Notes under the pieces: model-generated | What the model was told of the DNA's origin: nothing | The model's database searches: none | The model's input: only the letters and a program-made list of their open reading frames with translations | Part shown: in pieces, positions 27,096 through 35,178 of the stretch | Position numbering within the stretch: the first letter of the stretch is position 1 | How the letters are laid out: each line of letters begins with the position of its first letter | Translations under genes and position numbers: made by a program | Assembly: GCA_002968845.1 (NCBI GenBank) | Contig: PVBG01000004.1 | Coordinates: forward strand, 369,540 to 433,539 | Reading direction: 5' to 3' | Source: Neorhizobium tomejilense | GTDB lineage: Bacteria > Pseudomonadota > Alphaproteobacteria > Rhizobiales > Rhizobiaceae | DNA: 64,000 nucleotides

Positions 27096-27539
27096 ATGTC
27101 GAAGAAAATATCATTGGCGTGCCTGGCGCTTATGGCCTCGGTCGCCACCACCCCCGTGCTTGCACAGGACTGCAACTCGGCCGGCACGGTTGGCTCCGCC
27201 GGCAGCGCCGCCGCAGGCGGCACATCGGCAAGTACGCTCGGCACCGCGGGAGCCTGTCAGACCGACGACGGCACGACGGCCTCGATCGGCTCTGGAGGCA
27301 GCGCGGCGACGGCCGGTGGCAAAGCCCGGAGCCAGACCAAGGTCAACGAGAACCCGAACCAGCTGAAGGCGCAGTCGAAGGCGCAGGCCATGGACCAGGG
27401 CACATTCAGCAAATCGCAGACGAAAACGCGGGTCAAGGATGATGAGCTGCAAAGCAAGACGCGCAGCATGTCCCACGTCCCGGGGCAGAAGCCGGTCAAA
27501 AGCACCACCGACAGCAACGTGGTTCTGCCGCCGCAGTGA
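27096..27539 (+). CDS. Small secreted protein with GSAGSAAAGGTSA-type repeats and a charged tail
   Basis: 147 residues. The signal peptide MSKKISLACLALMASVATTP ends at VLA-Q. The Gly/Ala/Ser-rich first half (STLGTAGACQTDDG, IGSGGSAATAGG) resembles the protein at 26059. The second half is Lys/Gln-rich (NPNQLKAQSKAQAMDQGTFS) and likely disordered. The start is set by GAAGGAGATAGAC before the ATG. It follows the 26692 gene by 11 bp, so the two form an operon. Function is unknown. Confidence 0.7.
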   Translation: MSKKISLACLALMASVATTPVLAQDCNSAGTVGSAGSAAAGGTSASTLGTAGACQTDDGTTASIGSGGSAATAGGKARSQTKVNENPNQLKAQSKAQAMDQGTFSKSQTKTRVKDDELQSKTRSMSHVPGQKPVKSTTDSNVVLPPQ

Positions 27540-27554
27540 CCGGAAACCGACGAA

Positions 27555-27582
27555 CCGGCTCCCACAAAAGAGCGGGAGCCGG
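27555..27582 (+). terminator. Stem-loop after the secreted-protein genes
   Basis: CCGGCTCCC and GGGAGCCGG pair perfectly over 9 bp with a 10-nt loop, 15 bp after the stop at 27539. The U-run is poor (AGCCTTCG). It probably ends the 26692-27539 transcript. Confidence 0.55.
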
Positions 27583-27716
27583 AGCCTTCGACAGCAAGCG
27601 GATGATCCCCAGGTGTTTTAGTCCGCCGGCGCTTACGAATTCTGCCGTTCAGTTCGCTGATTGGAACTGAATGCCGGCTTGGGGCTTTAATGCCGCGCAG
27701 ACTTCGGAGGATGAAG

Positions 27717-27920
27717 ATGGACGAAAATACTTTTGAGCAACTCGGCACCATGAGCCAACAGCTGCACAAGCGCGCTCTCGCGCTGTCCCACCAGGGGAAG
27801 GACGCTGACCTCGCAATGCTGATGTCGGCACAGGCCGTGACGATGGAAGCGGTCAAATCCCTCGGGGAAGCCCTGAACAGGATCAATGGGCCGCTTGGGC
27901 TTGGGGCGGCGGGAGACTAG
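27717..27920 (+). CDS. Small helical protein of unknown function (67 aa)
   Basis: MDENTFEQLGTMSQQLHKRA and onward: soluble and fully helical in outlook, with no membrane span. CGGAGG lies 6 nt before the ATG at 27717; an in-frame ATG at 27711 would overlap that site. An 8-bp hairpin (TTCAGTTC/GAACTGAA, 27648-27671) lies upstream. No family is recognised. Confidence 0.6.
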   Translation: MDENTFEQLGTMSQQLHKRALALSHQGKDADLAMLMSAQAVTMEAVKSLGEALNRINGPLGLGAAGD

Positions 27921-27974
27921 GCGGCGCGTTTCCCGTTCGTGCAATCCCTTTTCAGGGCCATGACAATGCCGGCC

Positions 27975-28000
27975 GGAACTTTCCAACGCGACGGCAGGTT
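27975..28000 (+). promoter_or_regulatory. EcfG-type promoter candidate for the 35-residue protein
   Basis: GGAAC, 17 nt, GGTT. It ends 23 bp before the ATG at 28023, which fits a start near 28007 and a short leader carrying AGGAGGAG. Confidence 0.5.
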
Positions 28001-28022
28001 GAGCTTTCAGGAGGAGACCGAG

Positions 28023-28130
28023 ATGCACCGCAAACCCGACCACCAACATGAACTGGCATTTTACATCGGACTGAACGCGGCGCTCGGCTTCCTGATCGTC
28101 GCCAGCGTCTTGCTCGCGGCAGCGGCCTGA
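28023..28130 (+). CDS. 35-residue single-span membrane protein
   Basis: MHRKPDHQHELAFYIGLNAA, then a hydrophobic run GFLIVASVLLAAAA. A strong AGGAGGAGACCGAG site precedes the ATG, and an EcfG-like promoter lies upstream. Function is unknown; its size and layout resemble the proteins encoded at 25731 and 28236. Confidence 0.6.
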   Translation: MHRKPDHQHELAFYIGLNAALGFLIVASVLLAAAA

Positions 28131-28201
28131 AGACCAGCTTGATCCGCGACCGCTCTTGGAGAGCCGTGACGACCTCCCAGCATCGGGCCGGAATCGGGCG
28201 A

Positions 28202-28226
28202 GGAACTATTCCCCAGTCAGCCTGTT
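28202..28226 (+). promoter_or_regulatory. EcfG-type promoter candidate close to the 28236 gene
   Basis: GGAAC, 16 nt, TGTT. The -10 element ends only 9 bp before the ATG at 28236, so a transcript from it would be almost leaderless and lack the GGAG ribosome site. It is therefore weaker evidence than the others. Confidence 0.35.
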
Positions 28227-28235
28227 GGAGCCTCC

Positions 28236-28403
28236 ATGAACGACACGTCCAGAAAAGCCGGCAACAACATGATGAAATTTGTCACCGCCATTCTCGCGGC
28301 CGCACTTGTCATCGGTGCAGTCTACTTCTTTTTCCTGACCCCCGGCGAGCCCACCGGCCCTCAAACACCGCCGTCCCCGCACGCCATCGACCAGACGAAG
28401 TGA
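28236..28403 (+). CDS. 55-residue single-span membrane protein
   Basis: MNDTSRKAGNNMMKFVTAIL, a hydrophobic helix up to VYFFFL, then a Pro/Thr-rich tail (TPGEPTGPQTPPSPHA). GGAG precedes the ATG by 5 nt. It is 6 bp upstream of the 28410 gene, so the two may form an operon. Function is unknown. Confidence 0.55.
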   Translation: MNDTSRKAGNNMMKFVTAILAAALVIGAVYFFFLTPGEPTGPQTPPSPHAIDQTK

Positions 28404-28409
28404 TCGACG

Positions 28410-28598
28410 ATGAAGCCAAGCGAAACGCCAAGAAGCGAAACACCGACGGGATTATCGCCATCGGCGGATCCCGAACCCCAGAAGAAGCGGAAAGTCATCG
28501 CCGGCCGCGGCTTGGTGGTGTTTATCGCCGGCGTCGCGGTCGCAGCCTTCTGCCTTTACGCATTCATCGCGCTGTATGGGATCTATGCCGGCACCTGA
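28410..28598 (+). CDS. 62-residue single-span membrane protein
   Basis: A cytoplasmic Pro/Ser-rich N-terminus (MKPSETPRSETPTG), a basic patch QKKRK, then a helix GLVVFIAGVAVAAFCLYAFI. It directly follows the 55-residue protein gene. It has no strong ribosome site, so translation may depend on coupling. Function is unknown. Confidence 0.5.
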   Translation: MKPSETPRSETPTGLSPSADPEPQKKRKVIAGRGLVVFIAGVAVAAFCLYAFIALYGIYAGT

Positions 28599-28770
28599 CG
28601 CTACGCCTTCCTCCCTGACGCGGGGAAGATAAGGCGCAGGCCGTTCAAATTGCCGCGCTGCGGGTTTCAGATCGGTAACCACTCCGCCAGCTAAGCCCAC
28701 GCGCATTCTTACCATATGATAATTGTGACCAAAATTCGCATCAGAACGATACGCCGAGGAAACCCGAAAA

Positions 28771-29007
28771 ATGCCCGACCGGATTCCGGGATATGCACGC
28801 GTGCCCGCCACAGTGCATTGCTGGTCAGACGACGTTCCCAGCCGGACCTTCGTCTCGCTGGAAAAGGCCTTGGCCTATTGCAGAAAGAATATCCGCGAGC
28901 TTCCGGCAATCGAACTCTTCGTTCATTGCGGCCAAATCCCCGAGCCGATCATCAGCGGTGACGAGCTCGCAGCTCTGATAAAGGCAAAACGGCGCAACCT
29001 GATCTGA
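28771..29007 (+). CDS. Small conserved-looking soluble protein (78 aa)
   Basis: MPDRIPGYARVPATVHCWSD, then SLEKALAYCRKNIRELP and PEPIISGDELAALIKAKRR. The alternating alpha/beta character and regular codon use suggest a real gene. The ribosome site GAGGAAA is 13 nt upstream, which is long. No family is recognised and no promoter motif was seen. Confidence 0.5.
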   Translation: MPDRIPGYARVPATVHCWSDDVPSRTFVSLEKALAYCRKNIRELPAIELFVHCGQIPEPIISGDELAALIKAKRRNLI

Positions 29008-29167
29008 CGGAGCCTGTTTCAGCTCGGCCGCTGCCCTAATCTGCGACGCGGGCGACGATGTGCCTTTGGCAGGATGTCAGCTTGCGACATCAAAGGTGAC
29101 TGGCGTTATCTTGTTAAAACCAGCAGGAACGGTTATTCGCCATGGCAGACTTGAACCAGGACCTGCC

Positions 29168-30190
29168 ATGCTCACGCTGAAATCCACCTTGACCGCGCTG
29201 TTGATCGCGACTGCATCCAGCTTCACTGTTTCCTCGGCATTCGCATCGACGAAATATCCCCTGACCATCGAAAACTGCGGCGCCCAGGTCAGTTTCCAGA
29301 AGGCGCCCGAGCGGGCAATCGGGCTTGGCCAGAACAGCGCGGAAATCCTGCTGCTGCTCGGCCTCCAGGACAAGATGGCCGGCACCGCCTTCTGGCCGAG
29401 CAAGGTTTTGCCGCAGCTTGCCGAAGCCAATGCCAAGGTCAAGCTTCTGAGCGTCGAATTCCCGACCTTCGAATCGATCCTGGCGGAGAACCCGGATTTC
29501 GTGGCCGCCGCTTTGCCAAGCCTGGTCGGCCCGAGCAGCAAGGTCGCCAAACGGGAGGACTTCGACAAGGTCGGCGTCCCGACCTATCTCTCGCCCAGCA
29601 CCTGCCTCAGCACCAAGGAGGTCAAGGACCAGTACGGCAGCCGCGCGCAACTCTGGAGCATGGATCTGCTCTACAAGGAAATCGACGAACTGTCGCAGAT
29701 CTTCGATGTTGGCGATCGCGGCCAGGCATTGATCGCCGATTTCAAGGCGCGCGAAGCCAAACTCCGCTCCAGCGTTTCGAAGGACGGCAAAAGCCTCTCC
29801 TACGTCTTCTGGTTCTCCAGCCCCAGCCCGTCGGCTGATGCTTATCTCGGCGGCAAGAACGCAGCGTCCGGCTTCATCGCCGATGTCCTGGGCGGCCGCA
29901 ATGCCGTCACCGCCGAAGCCGAATGGCCGACGCTCGGCTGGGAAAGCATCATCGCTGCCAATCCGGACGTGATCGTCGTCGCCAATCTGGACCGTAACCG
30001 CTGGGAACTCGACAAGCCGGAAGCAAAGATCAGGTTCCTGACCACCGATCCGGCCGTCAGCCAGATCACCGCCGTGAAGAACAAGGCAATGGTGGTGATG
30101 GACGGTCAGGCCATGAACCCGACCGTGCGGACGATCTATGGCGCCGAACAAGTGGCCGAACAGTTGAAGGCCCTCGGTCTTCTGAAGTGA
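29168..30190 (+). CDS. Iron-siderophore/cobalamin-type ABC transporter substrate-binding protein
   Basis: A periplasmic receptor of the FecB/FhuD/BtuF fold. It has 340 residues with a signal peptide (MLTLKSTLTALLIATASSFT, cut near AFA-S). The family pattern is visible: YPLTIENCGAQVSFQKAPER, then AIGLGQNSAEILLLLGLQDK and a late AANPDVIVVANLDR. It is the first gene of a three-gene operon with overlapping permease and ATPase genes. A siderophore or heme-like ligand is more likely than cobalamin, because no B12 riboswitch was seen upstream; that is inference. Confidence 0.9.
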   Translation: MLTLKSTLTALLIATASSFTVSSAFASTKYPLTIENCGAQVSFQKAPERAIGLGQNSAEILLLLGLQDKMAGTAFWPSKVLPQLAEANAKVKLLSVEFPTFESILAENPDFVAAALPSLVGPSSKVAKREDFDKVGVPTYLSPSTCLSTKEVKDQYGSRAQLWSMDLLYKEIDELSQIFDVGDRGQALIADFKAREAKLRSSVSKDGKSLSYVFWFSSPSPSADAYLGGKNAASGFIADVLGGRNAVTAEAEWPTLGWESIIAANPDVIVVANLDRNRWELDKPEAKIRFLTTDPAVSQITAVKNKAMVVMDGQAMNPTVRTIYGAEQVAEQLKALGLLK

Positions 30191-31227
30191 CGGAAAAGCG
30201 CCGCTCCCTTCACCAGCTTTTCGCCTTCGCAGCCGTGCTGGTGGCTTCGCTTGCAGCCATCGGTCTCGTCGTCGGCATAAGCGTCGGGATCGGCGATCTG
30301 CCGATCCCGCTCGCGACGACCTTTTCTGCGGTCACCAATCGGCTGGGATGGACGACGGTGGGGCTCAACCGTATCCATGAGACGGTCATCTGGGACTATC
30401 GTCTCAGCCGGGCGCTGGTCGCGGCCTTTTGCGGTGCGGGCCTCGCCCTGTCGGGAGCGATCATGCAGTCGCTGCTGCGCAACCCGCTGGCCGAGCCCTA
30501 TGTTCTCGGCATTTCGGCCGGCGCGTCTACCGGAGCCGTCGCGATCGTCATCCTCGGTGTTGGCGCAGGCGCGGTCTCATTGTCGGCCGGGGCTTTTGCC
30601 GGCGCCTTCGCGGCCTTCTTCTTCGTGGCGCTGCTATCCAACGGCACGCGCGGCGGTGCGGACCGCACCATTCTTGCCGGTGTCGCCGCTTCGCAGCTCT
30701 TCAATGCCTCGACCTCCTACATCGTCACGACGTCGGGCAATGCCCAGCAGGCGCGCGACGTGATGTTCTGGCTGCTTGGCAGCTTCGGCGGCGTGCGCTG
30801 GCCGGAACTGACGCTGGTCTCAATCATCGTCGGCATCGCGCTGGTGGCCTGCCTGCTTTATGCCCGCGTGCTCGATGCGTTCGCCTTCGGCGATGAAGCG
30901 GCGGCGTCGCTCGGTGTCAATGTCGCGCGAGCACGCATCGTGCTTTTCGCCCTGACGGCGATGATGACCGCGACGATCGTCAGCATGGTCGGCTCGATCG
31001 GCTTCGTCGGCCTCGTCGTACCGCATGTGGCGCGGTTTGCCGTCGGGCCACTGCATGTCCGCTTGCTTCCGGCCTGCGCCGTCATCGGCGCCGTTTTCAT
31101 GGTGGTAGCGGACATCGCGTCACGCACCCTCATCCCGCAGCAGGTCCTGCCGATCGGCGTCGTCACCGCGCTGGTCGGCGTGCCGTTCTTTTCGATTATC
31201 CTCTACCGGTTTCAACGCGCGTCATGA
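30187..31227 (+). CDS. Iron-siderophore ABC transporter permease (FecCD family)
   Basis: 346 residues, with GTG start at 30187 overlapping the upstream stop by 4 bp. Around nine or ten hydrophobic helices. FecCD signatures: FCGAGLALSGAIMQSLLRNP, then LAEPYVLGISAGASTGAVAI, and the C-terminal GFVGLVVPHVAR segment that contacts the ATPase. It forms the homodimeric membrane channel. It overlaps the ATPase gene by ATGA. Confidence 0.95.
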   Translation: MTEKRRSLHQLFAFAAVLVASLAAIGLVVGISVGIGDLPIPLATTFSAVTNRLGWTTVGLNRIHETVIWDYRLSRALVAAFCGAGLALSGAIMQSLLRNPLAEPYVLGISAGASTGAVAIVILGVGAGAVSLSAGAFAGAFAAFFFVALLSNGTRGGADRTILAGVAASQLFNASTSYIVTTSGNAQQARDVMFWLLGSFGGVRWPELTLVSIIVGIALVACLLYARVLDAFAFGDEAAASLGVNVARARIVLFALTAMMTATIVSMVGSIGFVGLVVPHVARFAVGPLHVRLLPACAVIGAVFMVVADIASRTLIPQQVLPIGVVTALVGVPFFSIILYRFQRAS

Positions 31228-31985
31228 GCATCAAGACCGAGAACCTCACCTGGAAAATTGGCCGGAAGACGGTGCTCGATGGCGTTTCGTTCGCGGCACA
31301 GCCGGGTAAGACGCTCGGCCTGCTGGGACCGAACGGTTCGGGTAAGACCTCGCTCCTGCGCCTACTCGCGGGTTTGAAACTGCCGCATTCAGGCTCCATC
31401 ATGCTTGAAGGCAAGGATCTCAAGACGATCGGGCGGCGTTCGATCGCAAAGCGGGTCGCCTTCGTTGAACAGCACGCCACGACCAATGCCAATCTGAGGG
31501 TCGTCGACGTGGTGAAGCTCGGGCGGTTTCCGCACCGGTCGATATTTTCCGGCTGGTCGCTCACCGACGACGAAGCGGTCGAGACCGCTCTTCTACGCGC
31601 CGGCATGGCCCACAAGCGCAACGACCGCTGGCAGTCCCTTTCCGGCGGCGAAAAGCAGCGGACCCATATCGCCAGGGCGCTGGCGCAATCGCCGAAGGAA
31701 CTCATCCTCGACGAACCGACCAACCATCTGGATATCCAGCATCAGATCGGCCTGATGCGGCTGGTTTCCGGCCTGCCGATGACGAGCATCATTGCGCTTC
31801 ACGATCTCAATCATGCAGCGATGTTCTGCGATGAGCTGATCGTCCTGCAGGATGGCAGGATCGTCGCCGGCGGGGCACCGGAAGAGGTGCTGACCGAAGC
31901 TCTGCTAAGGGACGTATTTTCCGTCGAAGCACGGGTAGAAGCCTCGCCGCACCATTCACGACCCCATATCCACTACCTCGTCTGA
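31224..31985 (+). CDS. Iron-siderophore ABC transporter ATPase (FecE/FhuC type)
   Basis: 253 residues. Walker A GPNGSGKTS, Q-loop FVEQHATTNAN, signature LSGGEKQR, Walker B LILDEPTNHLD and switch His in IALHDLNHAAMFC. It is coupled to the permease by a 4-bp overlap and completes a compact binding protein-permease-ATPase operon. Confidence 0.95.
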   Translation: MSIKTENLTWKIGRKTVLDGVSFAAQPGKTLGLLGPNGSGKTSLLRLLAGLKLPHSGSIMLEGKDLKTIGRRSIAKRVAFVEQHATTNANLRVVDVVKLGRFPHRSIFSGWSLTDDEAVETALLRAGMAHKRNDRWQSLSGGEKQRTHIARALAQSPKELILDEPTNHLDIQHQIGLMRLVSGLPMTSIIALHDLNHAAMFCDELIVLQDGRIVAGGAPEEVLTEALLRDVFSVEARVEASPHHSRPHIHYLV

Positions 31986-31986
31986 T

Positions 31987-32007
31987 AACTCCGACGACGA
32001 CGGAGTT
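31987..32007 (+). terminator. Stem-loop after the iron-transport operon
   Basis: AACTCCG and CGGAGTT form a 7-bp stem with a 7-nt loop, 2 bp after the ATPase stop. There is no strong U-run. A moderate terminator candidate. Confidence 0.4.
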
Positions 32008-32061
32008 TCGACTGTACCGTCCGGACCATGAGAGCCGGAGGCCGTTGCGCGAACACCGGCT

Positions 32062-32087
32062 GGAACAAACAAACCCTTGTCATTGTT
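32062..32087 (+). promoter_or_regulatory. EcfG-type promoter candidate for the 32118 gene
   Basis: GGAAC, 17 nt, TGTT, ending 30 bp before the ATG at 32118. Spacing agrees with the other GGAAC promoters between 25.8 and 33.1 kb. Confidence 0.5.
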
Positions 32088-32117
32088 CCTTGGTCACCCG
32101 GAACCGGAGGGCCCGAC

Positions 32118-32519
32118 ATGAAACCTCTTCTCATCACGGCAGCGGCCGTTCTTTCGCTGTCGGCCACCCTGACACTCGCACAGGAAACGCCTAACGCGCC
32201 TCCCAGCACCCCGCCACAGGCTGAGCGGGATCGCGCCCCGAACACATCGCCGCCCGGTCCTCAGGAACCGGCCGCGGACCGTGACGGAGACGAGTGGCGG
32301 ATGCCGCCGATGGCGGACCGTCGACCGCCACGGGAGCGCGGCGCGCGTTTCCGTATCGAGAACGGGCGGACCACGATCGACCTGCGCTGCGCCGACGGCG
32401 AACCCACAAAGGATTGCGCGGATCTTCTTCTGCAGGTGCTCGACCGGCTGGAGCGAGGAACGTCTTCGGACGATTCCGACTCTCGCGACGACGGCCGGGA
32501 CCGCTCACGTTATCGCTGA
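32118..32519 (+). CDS. Small secreted Pro/Asp/Arg-rich protein
   Basis: 133 residues. The signal peptide MKPLLITAAAVLSLSATLTL ends at LA-Q. The mature part is Pro-rich (NAPPSTPPQAERDRAPN), then RGARFRIENGRTTIDLRCAD with GEPTKDCADLLLQVLDRLER, a short amphipathic helix with two Cys, and an Arg/Asp-rich tail. GGAGG precedes the ATG at 32118. Function is unknown; an EcfG-like promoter suggests a stress-related envelope protein. Confidence 0.7.
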   Translation: MKPLLITAAAVLSLSATLTLAQETPNAPPSTPPQAERDRAPNTSPPGPQEPAADRDGDEWRMPPMADRRPPRERGARFRIENGRTTIDLRCADGEPTKDCADLLLQVLDRLERGTSSDDSDSRDDGRDRSRYR

Positions 32520-32652
32520 GGCCGGCCGGTTGAGACCCGAAGGAAACCCTCCGTCAAATGTACATAAGCTGAAGCGCAGATGAATGCGGACTTCAGCAAC
32601 GGTTCAAGGATCGCGCCGCAATCTGTCAGCGTGTGCACTCTGGAGGAAACCG

Positions 32653-32955
32653 ATGCGCAGGATAGTCTTAGCGGCCAGTTTGATCGCAGCTTGTCTTTTT
32701 GGAGGCGCGGCAAATGCCATGCCGATCGGAACCATTGCCGTCCCGGCAAAACCAACCGCCGAAAAGGTCGATTGGGCTTGCGGTCGCGGTTACCACCTGA
32801 ACCGGTGGGGCGATTGCCGCCCCAACCGCTGGCGGCCGCCGCCGCCCCGCTACAGCCATCGGTGGGATCGTCGGGATCGATGGGACCACCGAGGACCGCC
32901 TCGCTGGGAATGGCGAGGTCATCGCGACTGGCGCGATCACCGGGATTGGCGTTGA
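32653..32955 (+). CDS. Small secreted GCG_CRPN-type protein
   Basis: 100 residues. Signal peptide MRRIVLAASLIAACLFGGAA (cut after NA-M). The mature protein contains CGRGYHLNRWGDCRPNRW, the Cys-rich lead that defines the GCG_CRPN group of small exported proteins common in Rhizobiales. It is followed by an Arg/Trp/His/Pro-rich tail with WRDHRDWR repeats. GGAGG lies just before the ATG at 32653; a longer frame upstream lacks a ribosome site. Function is unknown. Confidence 0.75.
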   Translation: MRRIVLAASLIAACLFGGAANAMPIGTIAVPAKPTAEKVDWACGRGYHLNRWGDCRPNRWRPPPPRYSHRWDRRDRWDHRGPPRWEWRGHRDWRDHRDWR

Positions 32956-32960
32956 TACAG

Positions 32961-32991
32961 GAAAGCCCTTCTGCTCTGCAGAGGGGCTTTC
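32961..32991 (+). terminator. Terminator-like hairpin after the GCG_CRPN gene
   Basis: GAAAGCCC pairs with GGGCTTTC, extended inward by further pairs around a small loop, 5 bp after the stop. A short TTTCTCG follows. A good intrinsic terminator candidate. Confidence 0.65.
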
Positions 32992-33038
32992 TCGATGCCG
33001 GATTCTGACGGCAGGGGTTGAATTTTAGCCACTTCTAA

Positions 33039-33063
33039 CGAACATTTTCCAGCTGGGAGCGTT
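33039..33063 (+). promoter_or_regulatory. EcfG-like promoter candidate for the 33085 gene
   Basis: CGAAC, 16 nt, CGTT: one mismatch in the -35 element and a perfect -10 element, ending 21 bp before the ATG at 33085, with TAGGAGGA between. Confidence 0.4.
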
Positions 33064-33084
33064 CTATTGTTAGGAGGAAGCGTC

Positions 33085-33270
33085 ATGAAGAAGGATACCA
33101 ATCGGCAGGTCAGAATTCCTGGGCCACGCGAGCACGACGTCGCCGAACACTGCCGTAAAAACGGAATGCGGCTGGAAGACGAAAAGAAGATGTTAAGGCT
33201 GCTGGGAAAACACGCGCCGGTGCACGAAATCCACTCGAACTCTCCGCCACGACCGCCGCGGTTCCGCTAG
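33085..33270 (+). CDS. Small charged protein of unknown function (61 aa)
   Basis: MKKDTNRQVRIPGPREHDVA, then HCRKNGMRLEDEKKMLRLLG and a Pro/Arg-rich end. It is soluble, basic and probably helical in the middle. TAGGAGGAAGCGTC before the ATG at 33085 decides the start over an in-frame codon at 33067. No family is recognised. Confidence 0.6.
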   Translation: MKKDTNRQVRIPGPREHDVAEHCRKNGMRLEDEKKMLRLLGKHAPVHEIHSNSPPRPPRFR

Positions 33271-33293
33271 GCGACAATCAACGCCGGCAAGCG

Positions 33294-34949
33294 CTACAGC
33301 CCCATTCCCGCCGGTCGTGTCCGATGCACGCCTTTGGGAACGAAGGCGAAATTTTCAGCCAGGCCCAATAGGTCCGCGGCAAGATGCAGGGTCGAAAGCC
33401 ACATTTCCGTGCCCTGCAGACTCCCTGTCTGACCTTCGGCGAAGGCAAAGCCCCTTTTTGCCTGCCACCGGTCCGGCGAACGCAGAATAATGTCCTCAGC
33501 CACTGCTTCCGCCTGGCCGCGCATGAAATCCGTCTGCTTGAGGCACAACCAAAGCGGATGAATCGTATCGAGCAGATTGCAGGCCGTGTAGGTTGGGCCG
33601 GAAAAACCGCGGTTGTTTCGATAGTGCGACATGACGGAATTGATCGCAGCTTCAGGGAAAGGAACCGGGATGCCGAACTGGGCATGGGCTCCGCGTGTGA
33701 GGCGATAAAAGCCGTTTACCGGTTGCAGCAACCCTTGTTCCGCGGTCGGCTTCCCCCACAGTCCGGTCGAACGATCGATATGGGTCGAGAGCCAGCCAAA
33801 GAGGATTTCCTTCCCCCTGCCGCTCCTGAAATATCGGGCGTTGAAATAAAGCGCGGTGGCGATAGCGTCCACCCGGTCGCCGCACCACCATGCACGGGTG
33901 CTCCAGGGCAACGCCTCCAGCCAATCACAAAGCCCAACGGCGTCCATCTCGACGCCCGAGATCGGGTGAGACGGATGCGCGCCGAGTATCTCAAGCGCAT
34001 AACCGACCGCCAGCACGTTATAGAGAGCCAGCGAATCGTCGCGGATGTTCTTTGCGGAATCAGGTGACCGAAACGGATCGGGAAAAAAGCCGCTCGCGGG
34101 GTCCTGAAGCGCCTGCAGACGATCGACGATCGCCTTTGCCTCATTCCCGGAAGGCTGCTCTCCAAAACCGGCGGCGATCTCGATCGCATCGCATTCATGC
34201 CTGACGCTCATGCGCGCCATGCCATCGGCATCCGCCGACAGATAGCCGTCGGGCGTCAGATGCCGTTCCCGCACATCCCGCCACTCGGCTTCCGCCACTT
34301 TGCTGATCCGCAGCAACGCCTGCTCGACCTCGGCCCGGCGCGATTTTCCCGCAGTTGCCGTTTCCCCGCGACGGCGCACGACTTTGGCCGGCACGCCCGC
34401 CGCGATCGCCAGATCCGGAATGTCCTTGGTGACAACAGCCCCGGCCGCGATAACCGCACCCCTCCCGATCGTCACGCCATCCAGAATGACCGCATTGGCA
34501 CCGATCCAGACATCATCGCCGATCGTAATGCCGAGCGTCTCGTGAGGCTGATCGTTGATCGGTATGTGCGGATCGTCGAAGCCATGATTGAAACCGACGA
34601 TCGACACCAGTGAAGCAATACGCACTCCGCTTCCGCACCGGACCTTTCCGGAGATGCATGCGTAGGGGTTGACCGAACAATTGGCGCCGATTTCCACATC
34701 TCCCCGCACGAGCGCGTGCCCGGCAATCCAGGAACGCTCGCCGAGGATCAGGGATGAGGTGAAAATGCGGGCGTCGCTTGCGATATAAGCGCTGTCTGCG
34801 ATTTGTGCCCCGGCGGACCGCGCCAGTTTTTCCTTCAGCCTCCTTTGGGGATCGCTTTGAATATCCGCAGGCCTGCGCTCCCAGGTGAGGAATTGCAGCC
34901 TGGCTTCCCGATCCAACTCGGATTCGGAAACGTCTGGATCTGTCCGCAT
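33294..34949 (-). CDS. Fusion of a hexapeptide acyltransferase and an alpha/alpha-toroid domain
   Basis: 551 residues in two parts. Residues ~45-195 are a left-handed beta-helix acyltransferase of the Maa/NodL kind: repeated hexapeptides ([36 protein letters not shown]), the catalytic-His loop [27 protein letters not shown] and [12 protein letters not shown]. Residues ~215-551 are helix-rich with toroid-like repeats ([60 protein letters not shown]), as in prenyltransferase-like or glycosidase toroids, whose function I cannot name. It is divergent from the GntR gene. It may acetylate a sugar or glycan that the second domain binds or cuts (inference). Confidence 0.75.
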   Translation of the reverse strand: MRTDPDVSESELDREARLQFLTWERRPADIQSDPQRRLKEKLARSAGAQIADSAYIASDARIFTSSLILGERSWIAGHALVRGDVEIGANCSVNPYACISGKVRCGSGVRIASLVSIVGFNHGFDDPHIPINDQPHETLGITIGDDVWIGANAVILDGVTIGRGAVIAAGAVVTKDIPDLAIAAGVPAKVVRRRGETATAGKSRRAEVEQALLRISKVAEAEWRDVRERHLTPDGYLSADADGMARMSVRHECDAIEIAAGFGEQPSGNEAKAIVDRLQALQDPASGFFPDPFRSPDSAKNIRDDSLALYNVLAVGYALEILGAHPSHPISGVEMDAVGLCDWLEALPWSTRAWWCGDRVDAIATALYFNARYFRSGRGKEILFGWLSTHIDRSTGLWGKPTAEQGLLQPVNGFYRLTRGAHAQFGIPVPFPEAAINSVMSHYRNNRGFSGPTYTACNLLDTIHPLWLCLKQTDFMRGQAEAVAEDIILRSPDRWQAKRGFAFAEGQTGSLQGTEMWLSTLHLAADLLGLAENFAFVPKGVHRTRPAGMGL

Positions 34950-35178
34950 CTCGTCACTCGTCTTGCGCGCCGGCTTCCATGCTCGGGAAAAATGCCGGGC
35001 CGGGGATCGGAATTCGGGGGGTCGATGTCATCATACCAATTTTTGATATTCGGCAAATTGACGAGATACAGCAGACGAATTTAACCGTCCAGCTTTTGTT
35101 TTCGGCCTCCGCCGGCACTGATCAATGCCTCTCAGGGCAAATGGAATTCACTCCCGCATTGATATGGGCCTGAATTTG

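Noticed and set aside
27648..27671. TTCAGTTC/GAACTGAA hairpin with GGAAC as a further EcfG promoter
   Set aside because: No GTT-type -10 element lies 16-17 nt after the GGAAC, so it was kept only as a hairpin.
28630..28700. A tRNA-like stretch (GTTTCAGATCGGTAACC... CTCCGCCAGC)
   Set aside because: No complete cloverleaf could be drawn: the acceptor ends do not pair and no anticodon arm is present.
29008..29167. A cobalamin or other riboswitch before the iron-transport operon
   Set aside because: No B12-box-like element or convincing conserved fold was visible; the leader looks ordinary.
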